The notes beneath the pieces were generated by a model. It was not told where the DNA came from, made no database searches, and saw only the letters and a list, made by a program, of their open reading frames with translations. A DNA stretch of 34,572 nt from CAYLQA01 sp964385695 (GTDB lineage: Bacteria; Desulfobacterota; Desulfobulbia; Desulfobulbales; Desulfurivibrionaceae), in NCBI GenBank assembly GCA_964385695.1, contig CAYLQA010000039.1, positions 1 to 34,572 on the forward strand, read 5' to 3'. A program made the translations under genes and the position numbers. Positions 22,706 through 31,157 of the stretch are shown piece after piece (positions within the stretch are counted from its first letter, which is position 1; every line of letters starts with the position of its first letter).

Positions 22706-24394
22706 TTATCTATCCCCGTGCGACCCAGGAGTACCTTTCAACATACCGGCAGCCTTGAGCAAAGTCCAGCCAATTTCGTCCTCACCTTCCCCGTTATAAT
22801 CAGCATCGGAGCGTTGGGCGGCCAGGTGATCGAGCAAACGGGTGGCCAACTTCTTACCAAGCTGCACCCCCTCCTGGTCAAAGGAATTAATGTTCCAAAT
22901 AAAACCCTGAAAAACAACCTTTGCCTCATAGAGAGCGAGCAATGCCCCCATATGATAGGGCGTGAGCCGCTCTCCCATAAGAATGGCGCTGGGCCGGTTG
23001 CCGGCAAAGCGCTTATTTGGATTGTCATGCCCCTGTCCTGTGGCCAGGGCAAGAGATTGGGCCAGGAGGTTTGCCACCAGTTTTTCTTGGGAGGTGGTTT
23101 TTTCTATGAGCAGGTCCTTGCTATGCTGAGAGGCACGAAAACCGACAAATTCACAGGGAACAACGGTGGTTCCCTGATGGATCAACTGATAAAATGCATG
23201 CTGGCCGTTTGTGCCGGGCTCACCCCAGACAATGGGACCGCTCTGCCAGGCAAGGGCTTGCCCCATACGACTCACCGACTTGCCGTTTGACTCCATGTCG
23301 CATTGCTGGAGGTGGGCGGCAAAGCGAATCAGGGCCTGGCTATACGGCAGAACCGCCACGGTCTCAGCAGATAAGAAATTATGATTCCAAATCCCAAGCA
23401 GGGCCAACAGCAGGGCCGGGTTCCTGCGCACGTCCCTTTCCTCTGCGGCCAAATCCATGGCATTTGCCCCCTTGAGAATCTCAAGCACATTATCATAACC
23501 CAAGGCAAACCCGAGCATCACCGCGCCGACCATGGATGTGGCGCTGTAACGGCCGCCGATATAGTCGAACATATAAAACGAACGCAGGTAGCGGGCCGGA
23601 TTATCCATGGGGCTGCCCATACCGGTTACTGCCAAAAAATGTTTTTCCGGCGCAAGCCCCGCCTCAAGGAAAGCGGCCCGCACCAGCTCTTCATTGGTGA
23701 GGGTCTCTAGGGTTGAGCCGCTTTTTGAGACCACATTGACCAAGGTGCGGGACAGATCAAGCTCCTTGAGCACGGCTGCCGCATCATCGGGATCGACATT
23801 GCTGATAAAATGCACACGTCTGCCAGGCACAGCATAGGCGGCAAGGGCAAGATAGAGGGCGCGGGGGCCAAGGTCAGAGCCTCCGATGCCGATGTGGACA
23901 AGGTCGGTAAATGATAATCCTTCGGCATTACTCAGTTGCCCGTCTTCCAACTGAGCGAGAAAATCAGCAAGCTTATCCATCTCGGCTTGGGCCTGGGCCG
24001 CGGCCTCAGGCTCGGCTGGAGTATCTGAAAAAATATCCCTGCAGGCCGTGTGCAGAACCTGCCGATCCTCGCCCTCATACCCGCTGATGGTATTAAGCAC
24101 CGCCCCCTTTTTCATCAGCAGAAACTGATCCACTGCCCCGCTTTGGGCAGCCAACTCGGCAAGGGCATCCAACACCTCGTCATCAATTCGCTGCGTGGCA
24201 TAAAAAAGCTCAAAACCTGCGGCTGTGCAGCGATAGTTCAAGATGCGTTCTTTACTTAACGCGCCTTCCTTTGTGAGGTCGTACGGTTTTGCAGCCAGCC
24301 TCTTCAGGGTTTGAAAGGCTGGCAATCCATTAAAGTTGCACGAAAAACACTTCTCGACGGCCTGTACATTTTTTACGTTGTCTAATTGCCCCAT
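22706..24394 (-). CDS. pgi: Glucose-6-phosphate isomerase
   Basis: Interconverts glucose 6-phosphate and fructose 6-phosphate. Landmarks in the 562 residues: HIGIGGSDLGPRAL, VVSKSGSTLET phosphate loop, FDYIGGRYSATSMVG (Arg of the active site), the signature GEPGTNGQHAFYQLIHQGT with catalytic Glu and His, and NSFDQEGVQLGKKLA with the catalytic Lys near the end. The ATG has a strong AAGGAGAGGG. It stands apart from the gap-pgk-tpiA unit and precedes the GGDEF-EAL gene. A DNA segment of 300 bp separates it from the divergent J-domain gene. Confidence 0.96.
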   Translation of the reverse strand: MGQLDNVKNVQAVEKCFSCNFNGLPAFQTLKRLAAKPYDLTKEGALSKERILNYRCTAAGFELFYATQRIDDEVLDALAELAAQSGAVDQFLLMKKGAVLNTISGYEGEDRQVLHTACRDIFSDTPAEPEAAAQAQAEMDKLADFLAQLEDGQLSNAEGLSFTDLVHIGIGGSDLGPRALYLALAAYAVPGRRVHFISNVDPDDAAAVLKELDLSRTLVNVVSKSGSTLETLTNEELVRAAFLEAGLAPEKHFLAVTGMGSPMDNPARYLRSFYMFDYIGGRYSATSMVGAVMLGFALGYDNVLEILKGANAMDLAAEERDVRRNPALLLALLGIWNHNFLSAETVAVLPYSQALIRFAAHLQQCDMESNGKSVSRMGQALAWQSGPIVWGEPGTNGQHAFYQLIHQGTTVVPCEFVGFRASQHSKDLLIEKTTSQEKLVANLLAQSLALATGQGHDNPNKRFAGNRPSAILMGERLTPYHMGALLALYEAKVVFQGFIWNINSFDQEGVQLGKKLATRLLDHLAAQRSDADYNGEGEDEIGWTLLKAAGMLKGTPGSHGDR

Positions 24395-24694
24395 TACCCT
24401 CTCCTTATAAAAAAATAACCGCCACCTTGTGGGGCCACAAAAAAGAGTTAAATATCTGAAACTTCTATGGTATATAGAGAGGTAACCGAATATTTTACTC
24501 CGAAAAGCCTGCAGCCGTAAACCCTAACCGAGAGCTTTTATCATAGCATAAAAAGAAAGTCATGGTACAAGGGCGCAAAAGGGTGTTTTGAAAAAATCAG
24601 CATTTTTTCAAGGTTGCCCCCGCTCTTTCACGACAAGTAGTTTACGGTTGATTCGCATCGACCGTAATACAGCCAACGGGTGGTAATAAGCGAC
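24395..24694. promoter_or_regulatory. Divergent control region between pgi and the J-domain gene
   Basis: About 300 bp without a gene. It holds a perfect 9-bp hairpin (24589-24597 with 24602-24610, loop CAGC) and a near-perfect palindrome, TTACGGTTGAT (24642-24652) with ATCGACCGTAA (24657-24667), one G-T pair, 4-nt centre. The second lies 28 bp before the J-domain start and could be an operator or a leader hairpin. No promoter is strong enough to call. Confidence 0.5.
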
Positions 24695-25663
24695 ATGCAT
24701 GCGGTTGCTGCAGAACAAGAACTGGTTCGCTCCTGCGAAATTATCTTTGGCCCTGGGTTAAACGTTTCCAGGGAATTCCTCGAATATCTTCAACGTTCCG
24801 GCATCAAGAGTGCGTATAGAAAACGTGCCATGGAGACCCATCCGGACAGGATGGTCAGCCAGGGAGAGCTCTTTGCCCAACAGGGGCAGGATCTGTTCCG
24901 GGTCGTACAAGAGGCATACGAAAATCTGACCACCTACTTGGACGCCAGGGAAAAAGGCTATCGCTTGCCCCAGCCGCTTGCTACCCAGTTCAGGCAGACA
25001 AGCAGGCAGCAAGCCCGCCCCAGCAAGCCGCGGCCAAGCAATACCCGGCGGGCAAGAGCCCACGATGCAGGCCCCAAACAGCGCCAACAACACAGTTGGA
25101 ATTCCCAGCAACAGCAGAGCCGCAAAAACACCACCGATGGTTTTGGCCAGAACCATAAGGCCAGAGGCGAAGAGTTTGCCAAAGAGCGCCAGAAAAAGTC
25201 AAATGGCTTCCAACAGGCAAGCTCTTTTTGGAATATCGAAAAGCTCTACGAGGGGCCCGTACCCAACCGGCGCCTCATGCTGGGCCACTTCCTCTACTAC
25301 TCCGGGATCATTAACTGGCGCACCATTATCCAGGCCTTGATCTGGCAACGCACCGAGCGCCCGCGGCTGGGCGAACTGGGCCACCGGTTCGGCATGCTCA
25401 GCGAGCATGAGATTCTCCACATCCTGCAAAATCGTCCGCCGCTGAAACCCTTTGGCGAAACCGCCCTTGATCTGGGATTGTTGACCGAGCCGCAGCTGCG
25501 CATGCTGGTCTTTCATCAAAAACGGTTGCAGAAAAAATTCGGCGAATTCTTTGTCGAGAAGAAAATTCTTCAGCCCGAAGAGCTCCGCATGCTGCTCAGT
25601 AAATACCAGCAGCACAATGCCCAGATTATCACCGGCCAGACTGAACAGTTTTCCAAGCTGTAA
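24695..25663 (+). CDS. J-domain protein with C-terminal GspE/MshEN-like repeats
   Basis: A 322-327 residue protein. An N-terminal J-like domain has AYRKRAMETHPDR, with the HPD that stimulates DnaK ATPase at residues 54-56 (numbered from the upstream GTG at 24680). A Gln/Arg/Ser-rich, low-complexity linker spans about 100-175. The C-terminal 140 residues hold four related helical units: LGHFLYYSGIINWRTIIQAL, LGELGHRFGMLSEHEILHIL, FGETALDLGLLTEPQLRML and FGEFFVEKKILQPEELRMLL. Their LGxx-x-GhLxxxxLxxxL pattern resembles N-terminal domains of type II/IV secretion ATPases, some of which (MshEN) bind c-di-GMP. The ATG at 24695 has the better, though weak, ribosome binding site (GGTGG). Function unknown; a co-chaperone for a secretion or pilus system is a guess. 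Confidence 0.75.
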   Translation: MHAVAAEQELVRSCEIIFGPGLNVSREFLEYLQRSGIKSAYRKRAMETHPDRMVSQGELFAQQGQDLFRVVQEAYENLTTYLDAREKGYRLPQPLATQFRQTSRQQARPSKPRPSNTRRARAHDAGPKQRQQHSWNSQQQQSRKNTTDGFGQNHKARGEEFAKERQKKSNGFQQASSFWNIEKLYEGPVPNRRLMLGHFLYYSGIINWRTIIQALIWQRTERPRLGELGHRFGMLSEHEILHILQNRPPLKPFGETALDLGLLTEPQLRMLVFHQKRLQKKFGEFFVEKKILQPEELRMLLSKYQQHNAQIITGQTEQFSKL

Positions 25664-25680
25664 TGTTCGCCATAGGCCGA

Positions 25681-25707
25681 GAGGGCGTCACCTTGCGTGA
25701 GCGCCTC
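25681..25707 (+). repeat. Intergenic hairpin before the M48 gene
   Basis: GAGGGCGTCAC (25681-25691) pairs, with a bulge or two, with GTGAGCGCCTC (25697-25707) around a CTTGC loop. There is no T run, so it is not a usual terminator. It lies between the J-domain stop and the M48 start, 15 nt before the latter's ATG. Confidence 0.4.
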
Positions 25708-25721
25708 CCACTGTATACGCC

Positions 25722-27557
25722 ATGATTTACAATAATCTCATTTACCTGCTGGTGGTGATCCTTCTTCTTTCGGCCAGCAATATTCCCGATACACCGCAGC
25801 TGCCTTTTGCCGCCTCCGTTGCCATATTTTTCGGCAAACTCGTTTTTTATACCACGCTTGGCAGCCTGCTTTTCCGGCCCAAAAAAGTCACCCAGGCCTC
25901 GGATTATTTCGGCTCCGAGCAAAAACTCTCCATCCTGGCAATATTCTTCCTGGCAATTGATGTCTACCTCCTGGACTGCCGCTTTTATTTTGCCAAGCTG
26001 CCACTGAGCGCACAGCTCCCCGCCCTGACCCATTTTGTGGGCATCATCCTTTTTTTCTGCTACCTGGCAATCCTCTGGGCCCTGGCAAAACCGTCCTATG
26101 AGCACATTTTCGGCAGACGCCAGTCCACCCTCTCCTTTCTTGCCGCCAACCTCAAGGTCAACTTTGCCATCATCCTGCCCTGGATTCTTCTGACCTTGCT
26201 CTTTGACCTGCTTGAGCTTGCCCCCTTTCCGATAATCAAAAGCCTTTTGGCCTCTCCCTGGGGAGAGCCCCTCATCTTCCTGCTCTCTTTCATCATCCTG
26301 GTGGTCTGGCTGCCATCCATTATCGTCCGGCTTTGGGGGTGCCAGCCTCTGCCCGAAGGCCCGTCCCGCAATTTGATCGAGCAATTTTGCACCCAACAGA
26401 ACCTGAAGTACAACAACATCGTGCTGTGGCCCCTGTTTGAAGGGAGAATGCTCACCGCAGGGGTTATGGGACTCCATTCGCGCTACCGTTATCTCCTGGT
26501 CACCCCGGCCCTGCTGGAAACCATGACCCCGGAAGAGATCCTCGCGGTCATGGCCCATGAGATCGGCCACGTCAAGCGCCACCACCTGCAACTCTACCTG
26601 CTGCTCTTTCTCGGTTTCGGGCTCATGGCCCAGCTCAGCGCATCACCGCTCATCGGCATGCTCATCAACTCGGATATATTTATCAAGGCCGTGGAGTTGA
26701 GCAATCAGCCCCCGGAAACGATCCTCACCTTTGCCAGCACCACCACCTTGCTTCTTATATTGATTGTCTATTTTCGCTTTGTCTTCGGTTTTTTCATGCG
26801 CAACTTCGAGCGCCAGGCCGACCTTTTCGCCTTGGATGCCATGGGTGAGGCAAGGCCGCTTATTAATGTATTTGAAAAAATCGCCTGGCTCTCCGGTAAG
26901 ATCCGGGATCTGCCGAGCTGGCATCATTTCGGTATCGGTCAGCGCATTGATTACCTTACCGAGAGCGAGGCAGACCATCGCTTGGTTGACCGCCACCACC
27001 GCAAGGTCTACCTCAGCCTGCTTTTGTACATGACGGTTCTCGTCGGCGGGGCCATACTTATCTGGCAGATGCCGCAAGCTGTGGTGGCCGAAGCATCAAA
27101 AAGCAAAATTATTGAGGCCGTGCTCCGGCAAAAAATCAAGGCAGAGCCGAGCAAGGCCTCTTGGCCCCAACTCTTGGGAGACCTCCATTACAGCCAGGAC
27201 CGCCTCCGCGAGGCCATTACCAACTACGAGCTCTCTCTTGCCCTGGAGGACGAAAACGCTGAAACGCTGAACAACCTGGCCTGGCTGCTGATTACGGCCA
27301 AGGATGTTGAGATACTCAACCTGCCCAGAGCGCTGCAGCTTGCAAAAAAGGCGGCAGGCATAAGCAATGCGGTACACATCTTCGATACCCTGGCTACGGC
27401 ATATTGGGCCAATGGCGAGCGGCAAAAGGCCATGGCCATCGAGAAGGAGCTTTTGGGCCGGGCTGAAAAAAATCGAGCCTTTTACCGTATGCAGCTTGAG
27501 CGTTTCAGCAACACGGATTTTATTCCGGGCCGAACTTTTATCGCCATTGACAAATAA
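25722..27557 (+). CDS. Multi-pass M48 metalloprotease with C-terminal TPR region
   Basis: A 611-residue membrane protein with about eight or nine hydrophobic segments. The zinc motif HEIGH lies at about 279-283 (in VMAHEIGHVKRHH), with the third ligand Glu in NFERQADLFALDAMG about 85 residues later, as in peptidase family M48 (HtpX/Ste24 type). After the last membrane segment (about 430-447) comes a soluble part with TPR-like helices (LGDLHYSQDRLREAITNYELSLALE; then LNNLAWLL). M48 proteases remove damaged membrane proteins; the TPR may recruit substrate. It starts 58 nt after the J-domain gene, and both may form one quality-control unit, which is inference. Confidence 0.88.
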   Translation: MIYNNLIYLLVVILLLSASNIPDTPQLPFAASVAIFFGKLVFYTTLGSLLFRPKKVTQASDYFGSEQKLSILAIFFLAIDVYLLDCRFYFAKLPLSAQLPALTHFVGIILFFCYLAILWALAKPSYEHIFGRRQSTLSFLAANLKVNFAIILPWILLTLLFDLLELAPFPIIKSLLASPWGEPLIFLLSFIILVVWLPSIIVRLWGCQPLPEGPSRNLIEQFCTQQNLKYNNIVLWPLFEGRMLTAGVMGLHSRYRYLLVTPALLETMTPEEILAVMAHEIGHVKRHHLQLYLLLFLGFGLMAQLSASPLIGMLINSDIFIKAVELSNQPPETILTFASTTTLLLILIVYFRFVFGFFMRNFERQADLFALDAMGEARPLINVFEKIAWLSGKIRDLPSWHHFGIGQRIDYLTESEADHRLVDRHHRKVYLSLLLYMTVLVGGAILIWQMPQAVVAEASKSKIIEAVLRQKIKAEPSKASWPQLLGDLHYSQDRLREAITNYELSLALEDENAETLNNLAWLLITAKDVEILNLPRALQLAKKAAGISNAVHIFDTLATAYWANGERQKAMAIEKELLGRAEKNRAFYRMQLERFSNTDFIPGRTFIAIDK

Positions 27558-27570
27558 ACCACTTCAAGGG

Positions 27571-27618
27571 GTGTGGCGGATCACACGACAGCGGTGTGAC
27601 TTGATCACACGGCGAAGG
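27571..27618 (+). repeat. Tandem pair of palindromic elements before cobO
   Basis: A degenerate palindrome, GTGTGGCGGATCACAC (27571-27586), is followed by a full 29-nt element (27590-27618) with stem GTGTGA (27594-27599), loop CTTGA and stem TCACAC (27605-27610). The full copy matches the one in rnpB at 28 of 29 positions. Its last bases, GAAGG, sit 7 nt before the cobO ATG and look like that gene's ribosome binding site. Confidence 0.85.
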
Positions 27619-27625
27619 ATTTCAC

Positions 27626-28153
27626 ATGACAGACAGGGGACTTCTTCTCATCAATACCGGCAACGGCAAAGGTAAATCCACTGCCGCTTTTGGCCTTGCC
27701 CTGCGTGCAGTGGGCCAGGGGATGAAGGTCTGCATCATTCAGTTTATCAAGGGCAAATGGCAGACCGGTGAGGCAAAGGCCATCAAAAAAGCGTTCGGCA
27801 AGGAGATCGAACTCCATATAAAAGGCAGCGGCTTTACCTGGGAAGCGAAAAACATGGATGCAGTCCGTGCTGCGGCCCGGGAGGGATTGGAGCTGGCCAA
27901 GGAAAAAATGATGGGCGACAGCTTTGACCTTGTGATCCTGGATGAGCTGACCTACCTGATCAACCTGGATCTGGTGGCCGAAGAAGAAATCCTTACATTA
28001 TTGATGCACCGGCCACAACGGCTCCATGTGCTGCTCACTGGCCGCAATGCAAGCAAGTCCCTGATCGAGGCGGCAGATCTGGTCACCGAGATGCAGCTCG
28101 TCAAGCACCCCTTTGACAAGGGCATCAAGGCACAAAAAGGGATTGAGTTTTAA
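27626..28153 (+). CDS. cobO: Cob(I)yrinic acid a,c-diamide adenosyltransferase
   Basis: CobO/BtuR-type corrinoid adenosyltransferase: transfers the 5'-deoxyadenosyl group from ATP to the cobalt of corrinoids. The P-loop NTGNGKGKSTAAFG occupies residues 10-23, followed by IQFIKGKW, LVILDELTYL, LLTGRNASKSLIEAADLVTEM and KHPFDKGIKAQKGIEF, all family features. 175 residues is typical. The ribosome binding site GAAGG is the tail of the palindromic element. The TAA stop shares the TTAA at 28150-28153 with the convergent flavodoxin-like gene. No other cobalamin gene or cobalamin riboswitch is seen nearby. Confidence 0.94.
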   Translation: MTDRGLLLINTGNGKGKSTAAFGLALRAVGQGMKVCIIQFIKGKWQTGEAKAIKKAFGKEIELHIKGSGFTWEAKNMDAVRAAAREGLELAKEKMMGDSFDLVILDELTYLINLDLVAEEEILTLLMHRPQRLHVLLTGRNASKSLIEAADLVTEMQLVKHPFDKGIKAQKGIEF

Positions 28154-28860
28154 CCCTGCCCGGTTTGGGAAAAATCCAGGGCCGTTAAGGATGCTCCTTC
28201 GAGCAGGGCCGCCCCAATCTTTTCCCCATAGGCAAAGGCGATCTCCTGCTGCTCTTTGGAGTGTCCGTAACGCGGATAGCGCCGGCCCAAAAACGAGTCG
28301 CGCCTCGGCATCCTGCCCGCCAACTTCAAAAAGACACCCACTGTGCGCCACGGCTCCTTGCTGGGGTGGCTAAAGACAAGCCTATTGACGACCTTGGCCT
28401 GGTTTCGCTTTAACAAATTCGTCAAGCCCCACCAGTGCATGCGCCAATATCCGCGGCAAGAAATAAGCGGCAACACGTCCTGCCCGGCAAAAAGCCTGGC
28501 GCCATCGCGATCAAGCAGAGACAGGATCGGGCCGCTTGGATTGTATGACCAGGTAGGCCCGGCAAGGATGATGAGATCATACTCCTGCCAGCATTTTTCC
28601 GATAAGGGCTTGATGGGGATACGCCCCCGAAAGAAGGTGATGAGCATCATGGCCAAGGTGGCGGGGATTGTGCCGATGGGAAACTTAAGCTTCCTGTTGG
28701 GCTCAAGACGCTCCTCGCTCACCTCTACCCCCTGCTCACTCAGGCCGCTCGCCAGACGATGGATCAGACCGCTTGTCTGGGCACTGAAGGTGTAATATAT
28801 GATGAGCACGCGGGCTCTTTTTTTTCGCTCGTTGGGCATAAATTTCGTTTCATCACTCAC
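28150..28860 (-). CDS. Flavodoxin-like fold protein, function unknown
   Basis: A 236-residue protein whose first half fits a flavodoxin/NAD(P)H-dehydrogenase-like fold: LIIYYTFSAQTSGLIHRLA as the phosphate-binding loop (about 18-36), and LIILAGPTWSYNPSGPILSLL (about 95-115) as the flavin-ring loop. The second half is basic (Arg/Lys/Trp-rich, about 125-200) and might touch membrane or nucleic acid. It somewhat recalls proteins named dialkylresorcinol condensing enzyme, but I cannot support that function. It faces cobO tail to tail, overlapping by 4 nt, and stands alone on its strand. Confidence 0.7.
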   Translation of the reverse strand: MSDETKFMPNERKKRARVLIIYYTFSAQTSGLIHRLASGLSEQGVEVSEERLEPNRKLKFPIGTIPATLAMMLITFFRGRIPIKPLSEKCWQEYDLIILAGPTWSYNPSGPILSLLDRDGARLFAGQDVLPLISCRGYWRMHWWGLTNLLKRNQAKVVNRLVFSHPSKEPWRTVGVFLKLAGRMPRRDSFLGRRYPRYGHSKEQQEIAFAYGEKIGAALLEGASLTALDFSQTGQG

Positions 28861-29100
28861 ATTGAAGTCAATGCTCTATATTTGCCTGAAGCGTGCAGCG
28901 CTTCAATATTTTTTTCGTTTTAGTGGCCCACTCCTCATTTTCTGTCACAAAAACCCAAAAACCTAAAAGCCTTTTTTGATGTAAAAGCAAGGAGCTACGG
29001 TTGAGGCACTTATGCCGTTCCTAAAAATTTTTTTTCGTCAAAGGTGTTTGGCTCGAAAATTATCGGGTATGCTTAAAAAAATTAGCAAGGAAATCTCATC

Positions 29101-29754
29101 ATGCGCATCATAGCCTTTGGCGATATCCACATGGCAGCGGATCGTTTCTCCTCCATTCCCGGAGCCCAAGACGCTGATCTTATCATCATCACCGGTGATC
29201 TGACCAATTTCGGCGGCAAGAAAGAGGCAGGCACGATCCTTGAGCAGATCAGGGCAATTAATCCCCATATTGCAGCGGTTTCCGGCAACCTGGACCATTT
29301 GGAGGTGGAGGATTATCTGGCCGATGAGGGGGTGAGCCTCCACGGACAAGGCAAAATCATCGGCGACATCGGTCTGTTCGGGGTGGGCGGCTCCAATCCA
29401 ACCCCCTTTAACACGCCCAACGAACGCTCCGAAGCGGAAATTTTATCACTCCTGCGTCAGGGGTATGAATCCGTGCGTTCCGCCCGCTTCCACATCATGG
29501 TTTCTCACCCGCCTCCCTTTGACACGGCAACCGATAAAATTGGGGCCGGAGCCCATGTGGGCAGCAAGGGAGTGCGCGCTTGTATAGAAGAATTGGAACC
29601 GGATGTCTGTCTCTGTGGTCATATCCATGAGGCAAAGGGCCAGGACACCATTGGCCGCAGTGTTATCCTCAACCCCGGCCTGCTCGAGGAGGGCGGCTGG
29701 GTGGAACTCAATCTTACCGATAACGGACTATCGAGCAAACTCCACATCCAGTAA
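29101..29754 (+). CDS. Calcineurin-like metallophosphoesterase
   Basis: A 217-residue protein with all metal-site motifs of the superfamily: FGDIH (residues 6-10), ITGDLTNFGG (about 31-40), SGNLDH in place of the usual GNHD/E (about 61-66), SHPPP (about 137) and CGHIHE (about 174). It is a small cytosolic phosphodiesterase/phosphatase; the substrate cannot be told. AAGGAAA precedes the ATG. The protoporphyrinogen oxidase gene starts 11 nt after its stop, so the two are cotranscribed. The preceding 240 bp (28861-29100) hold AT runs and no clear promoter. Confidence 0.9.
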   Translation: MRIIAFGDIHMAADRFSSIPGAQDADLIIITGDLTNFGGKKEAGTILEQIRAINPHIAAVSGNLDHLEVEDYLADEGVSLHGQGKIIGDIGLFGVGGSNPTPFNTPNERSEAEILSLLRQGYESVRSARFHIMVSHPPPFDTATDKIGAGAHVGSKGVRACIEELEPDVCLCGHIHEAKGQDTIGRSVILNPGLLEEGGWVELNLTDNGLSSKLHIQ

Positions 29755-29765
29755 GGATATTAAGC

Positions 29766-31130
29766 ATGTCAAACCCACATGACGTCATTATTGTCGGCGC
29801 CGGGCTCTCCGGCCTGGCAACGGCCCATTTTCTCAAGCGGAAAAATTCGTATCTCGATATCGTTACACTGGAGAAAGACGAGCGGGCCGGTGGCGCGGTG
29901 CGCTCTTTTCAGGCCCAAGGCTTTCTGGCCGAATGGGGACCCCACGGTTTTTTAGACAATAATCCTGCCAGCCGTGAGTTACTGCACGATACGGGCCTGG
30001 ACAAGGTCGCACAAAAGGCACCGCTTGGCAGCTTTGTCCGTTATGTCTGCCATAGGGGTCGCCTTGAACAGCTGCCCCAAAAACCACAGGCCCTTTTGGC
30101 CACCCCCCTGTTGAGCCTCAGCGGCAAACTCCGCCTGCTGGGCGATCTTGTTAAAAGCCCAGCCCCGGATGGTCTTTCCGTAGGGGAATGGGCCGCCTAC
30201 CGCTTCGGCAAGGAGGTGTTGCCCCTGGTGGATGCAGCGGTCACCGGTACCTTTGCCGGCGATTACACCCGCCTGAGCATGGATGCGGTTATGCCGGGAG
30301 CTCGCGGGCTGGAAAAGGAATACGGCTCTCTTTTAAAGGGATTGATCAAGAAAAAGAAACAGGGCAAAAAGGATACATCCGCCCTACCGGCCATGACCAG
30401 CTTTCCGCAAGGAATGGAGCAGTTGACCACCACCTTGGCCGCCCAACACACTATCCGTTACGCCACCACGGTCAATGCTATCAGGCATGACACAACATGG
30501 CAGGTTACAACCAACAGCGGCACTTTAACGGCCAAACATCTGGTCCTGGCCCTGCCGGTCAACCAGGCCTTGGCCCTGCTGGCCCCTTACCAACCGCCAC
30601 AAACAAGCATCCCCACCTCAACCATTGCCACGGTTGTCATGGGCTTCGGCGATACGGCCCAGGTTCCATACGGCTTTGGCTACCTTGCCCCGGAAAAGGA
30701 AGATCGCTTTGCCCTGGGTGCCATGTTTTCCACCCGGATGTTTCCGGGCCGGGCGCCGGATGGTAAGGTGTTGCTCGAAGCATTGGTCGGTGGCAGGCGC
30801 CACCCCGAACGGCTGGAGTTGGATGATGCGGAACTGGTGACACGAGTCTACGAGGATCTCAAGGAATTGATCCCCCTGCCCGATCCTCCCTGTTTTTCCC
30901 AGGTGCTCCGCACCAATCATGGCATACCGCAGCTTGAGGAAAATCATCTTGAGTTGTTGGCCTGGAAGAAAAAACTTGAGGAAAAATCAGACGGACTTTT
31001 CATCTGCGGCTTTGGCTGGGACGGAATCGGCATGAACGATATGATGAAGTCGGCCCAGAGCGTTGCAGAAGGACTTCTCACAAAGAAGGCGGAGAAGAGC
31101 AAACCGGAGGTCAAACCGGTTTATTTTTAA
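29766..31130 (+). CDS. hemG: Protoporphyrinogen/coproporphyrinogen oxidase, HemY type
   Basis: FAD-dependent oxidase of the HemY/PPOX family, aromatising protoporphyrinogen IX (or coproporphyrinogen III) in haem synthesis. The 454 residues show the dinucleotide-binding IIVGAGLSGLATAHFLKR, LEKDERAGGAVRS, EWGPHGFLDNNP, a central substrate domain with VTGTFAGDYTRLSMDAVMP, and the C-terminal FAD motif FICGFGWDGIGMNDMMKSAQ. AAGGATATT precedes the ATG. No other haem gene is in the window. Although this class often uses O2 as acceptor, homologues exist in anaerobes with an unknown acceptor. The symbol follows TIGR usage; hemY is the common alternative. Confidence 0.9.
   Translation: MSNPHDVIIVGAGLSGLATAHFLKRKNSYLDIVTLEKDERAGGAVRSFQAQGFLAEWGPHGFLDNNPASRELLHDTGLDKVAQKAPLGSFVRYVCHRGRLEQLPQKPQALLATPLLSLSGKLRLLGDLVKSPAPDGLSVGEWAAYRFGKEVLPLVDAAVTGTFAGDYTRLSMDAVMPGARGLEKEYGSLLKGLIKKKKQGKKDTSALPAMTSFPQGMEQLTTTLAAQHTIRYATTVNAIRHDTTWQVTTNSGTLTAKHLVLALPVNQALALLAPYQPPQTSIPTSTIATVVMGFGDTAQVPYGFGYLAPEKEDRFALGAMFSTRMFPGRAPDGKVLLEALVGGRRHPERLELDDAELVTRVYEDLKELIPLPDPPCFSQVLRTNHGIPQLEENHLELLAWKKKLEEKSDGLFICGFGWDGIGMNDMMKSAQSVAEGLLTKKAEKSKPEVKPVYF
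31101..31127 (+). terminator. Terminator-like hairpin at the end of hemG
   Basis: AAACCGG (31101-31107) and CCGGTTT (31116-31122) enclose an 8-nt loop, followed by ATTTTT. The stem lies within the last hemG codons. A second hairpin, CCCGC (31138-31142) with GCGGG (31151-31155), lies in the 27-bp gap before the convergent small zinc-binding gene and may act for both strands. Confidence 0.6.
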
Positions 31131-31157
31131 AACATTACCCGCTGCAAGGTGCGGGCT

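Noticed and set aside
25629..26591. 320-codon minus-strand open frame opposite the M48 gene
   Set aside because: It is Lys/Gln/Gly-rich antisense of a strongly supported membrane protease with an intact HEIGH motif, and has no recognisable domain.
27540..27630. Cobalamin riboswitch before cobO
   Set aside because: The leader is only about 65 nt and consists of palindromic repeats; no B12-box is present.
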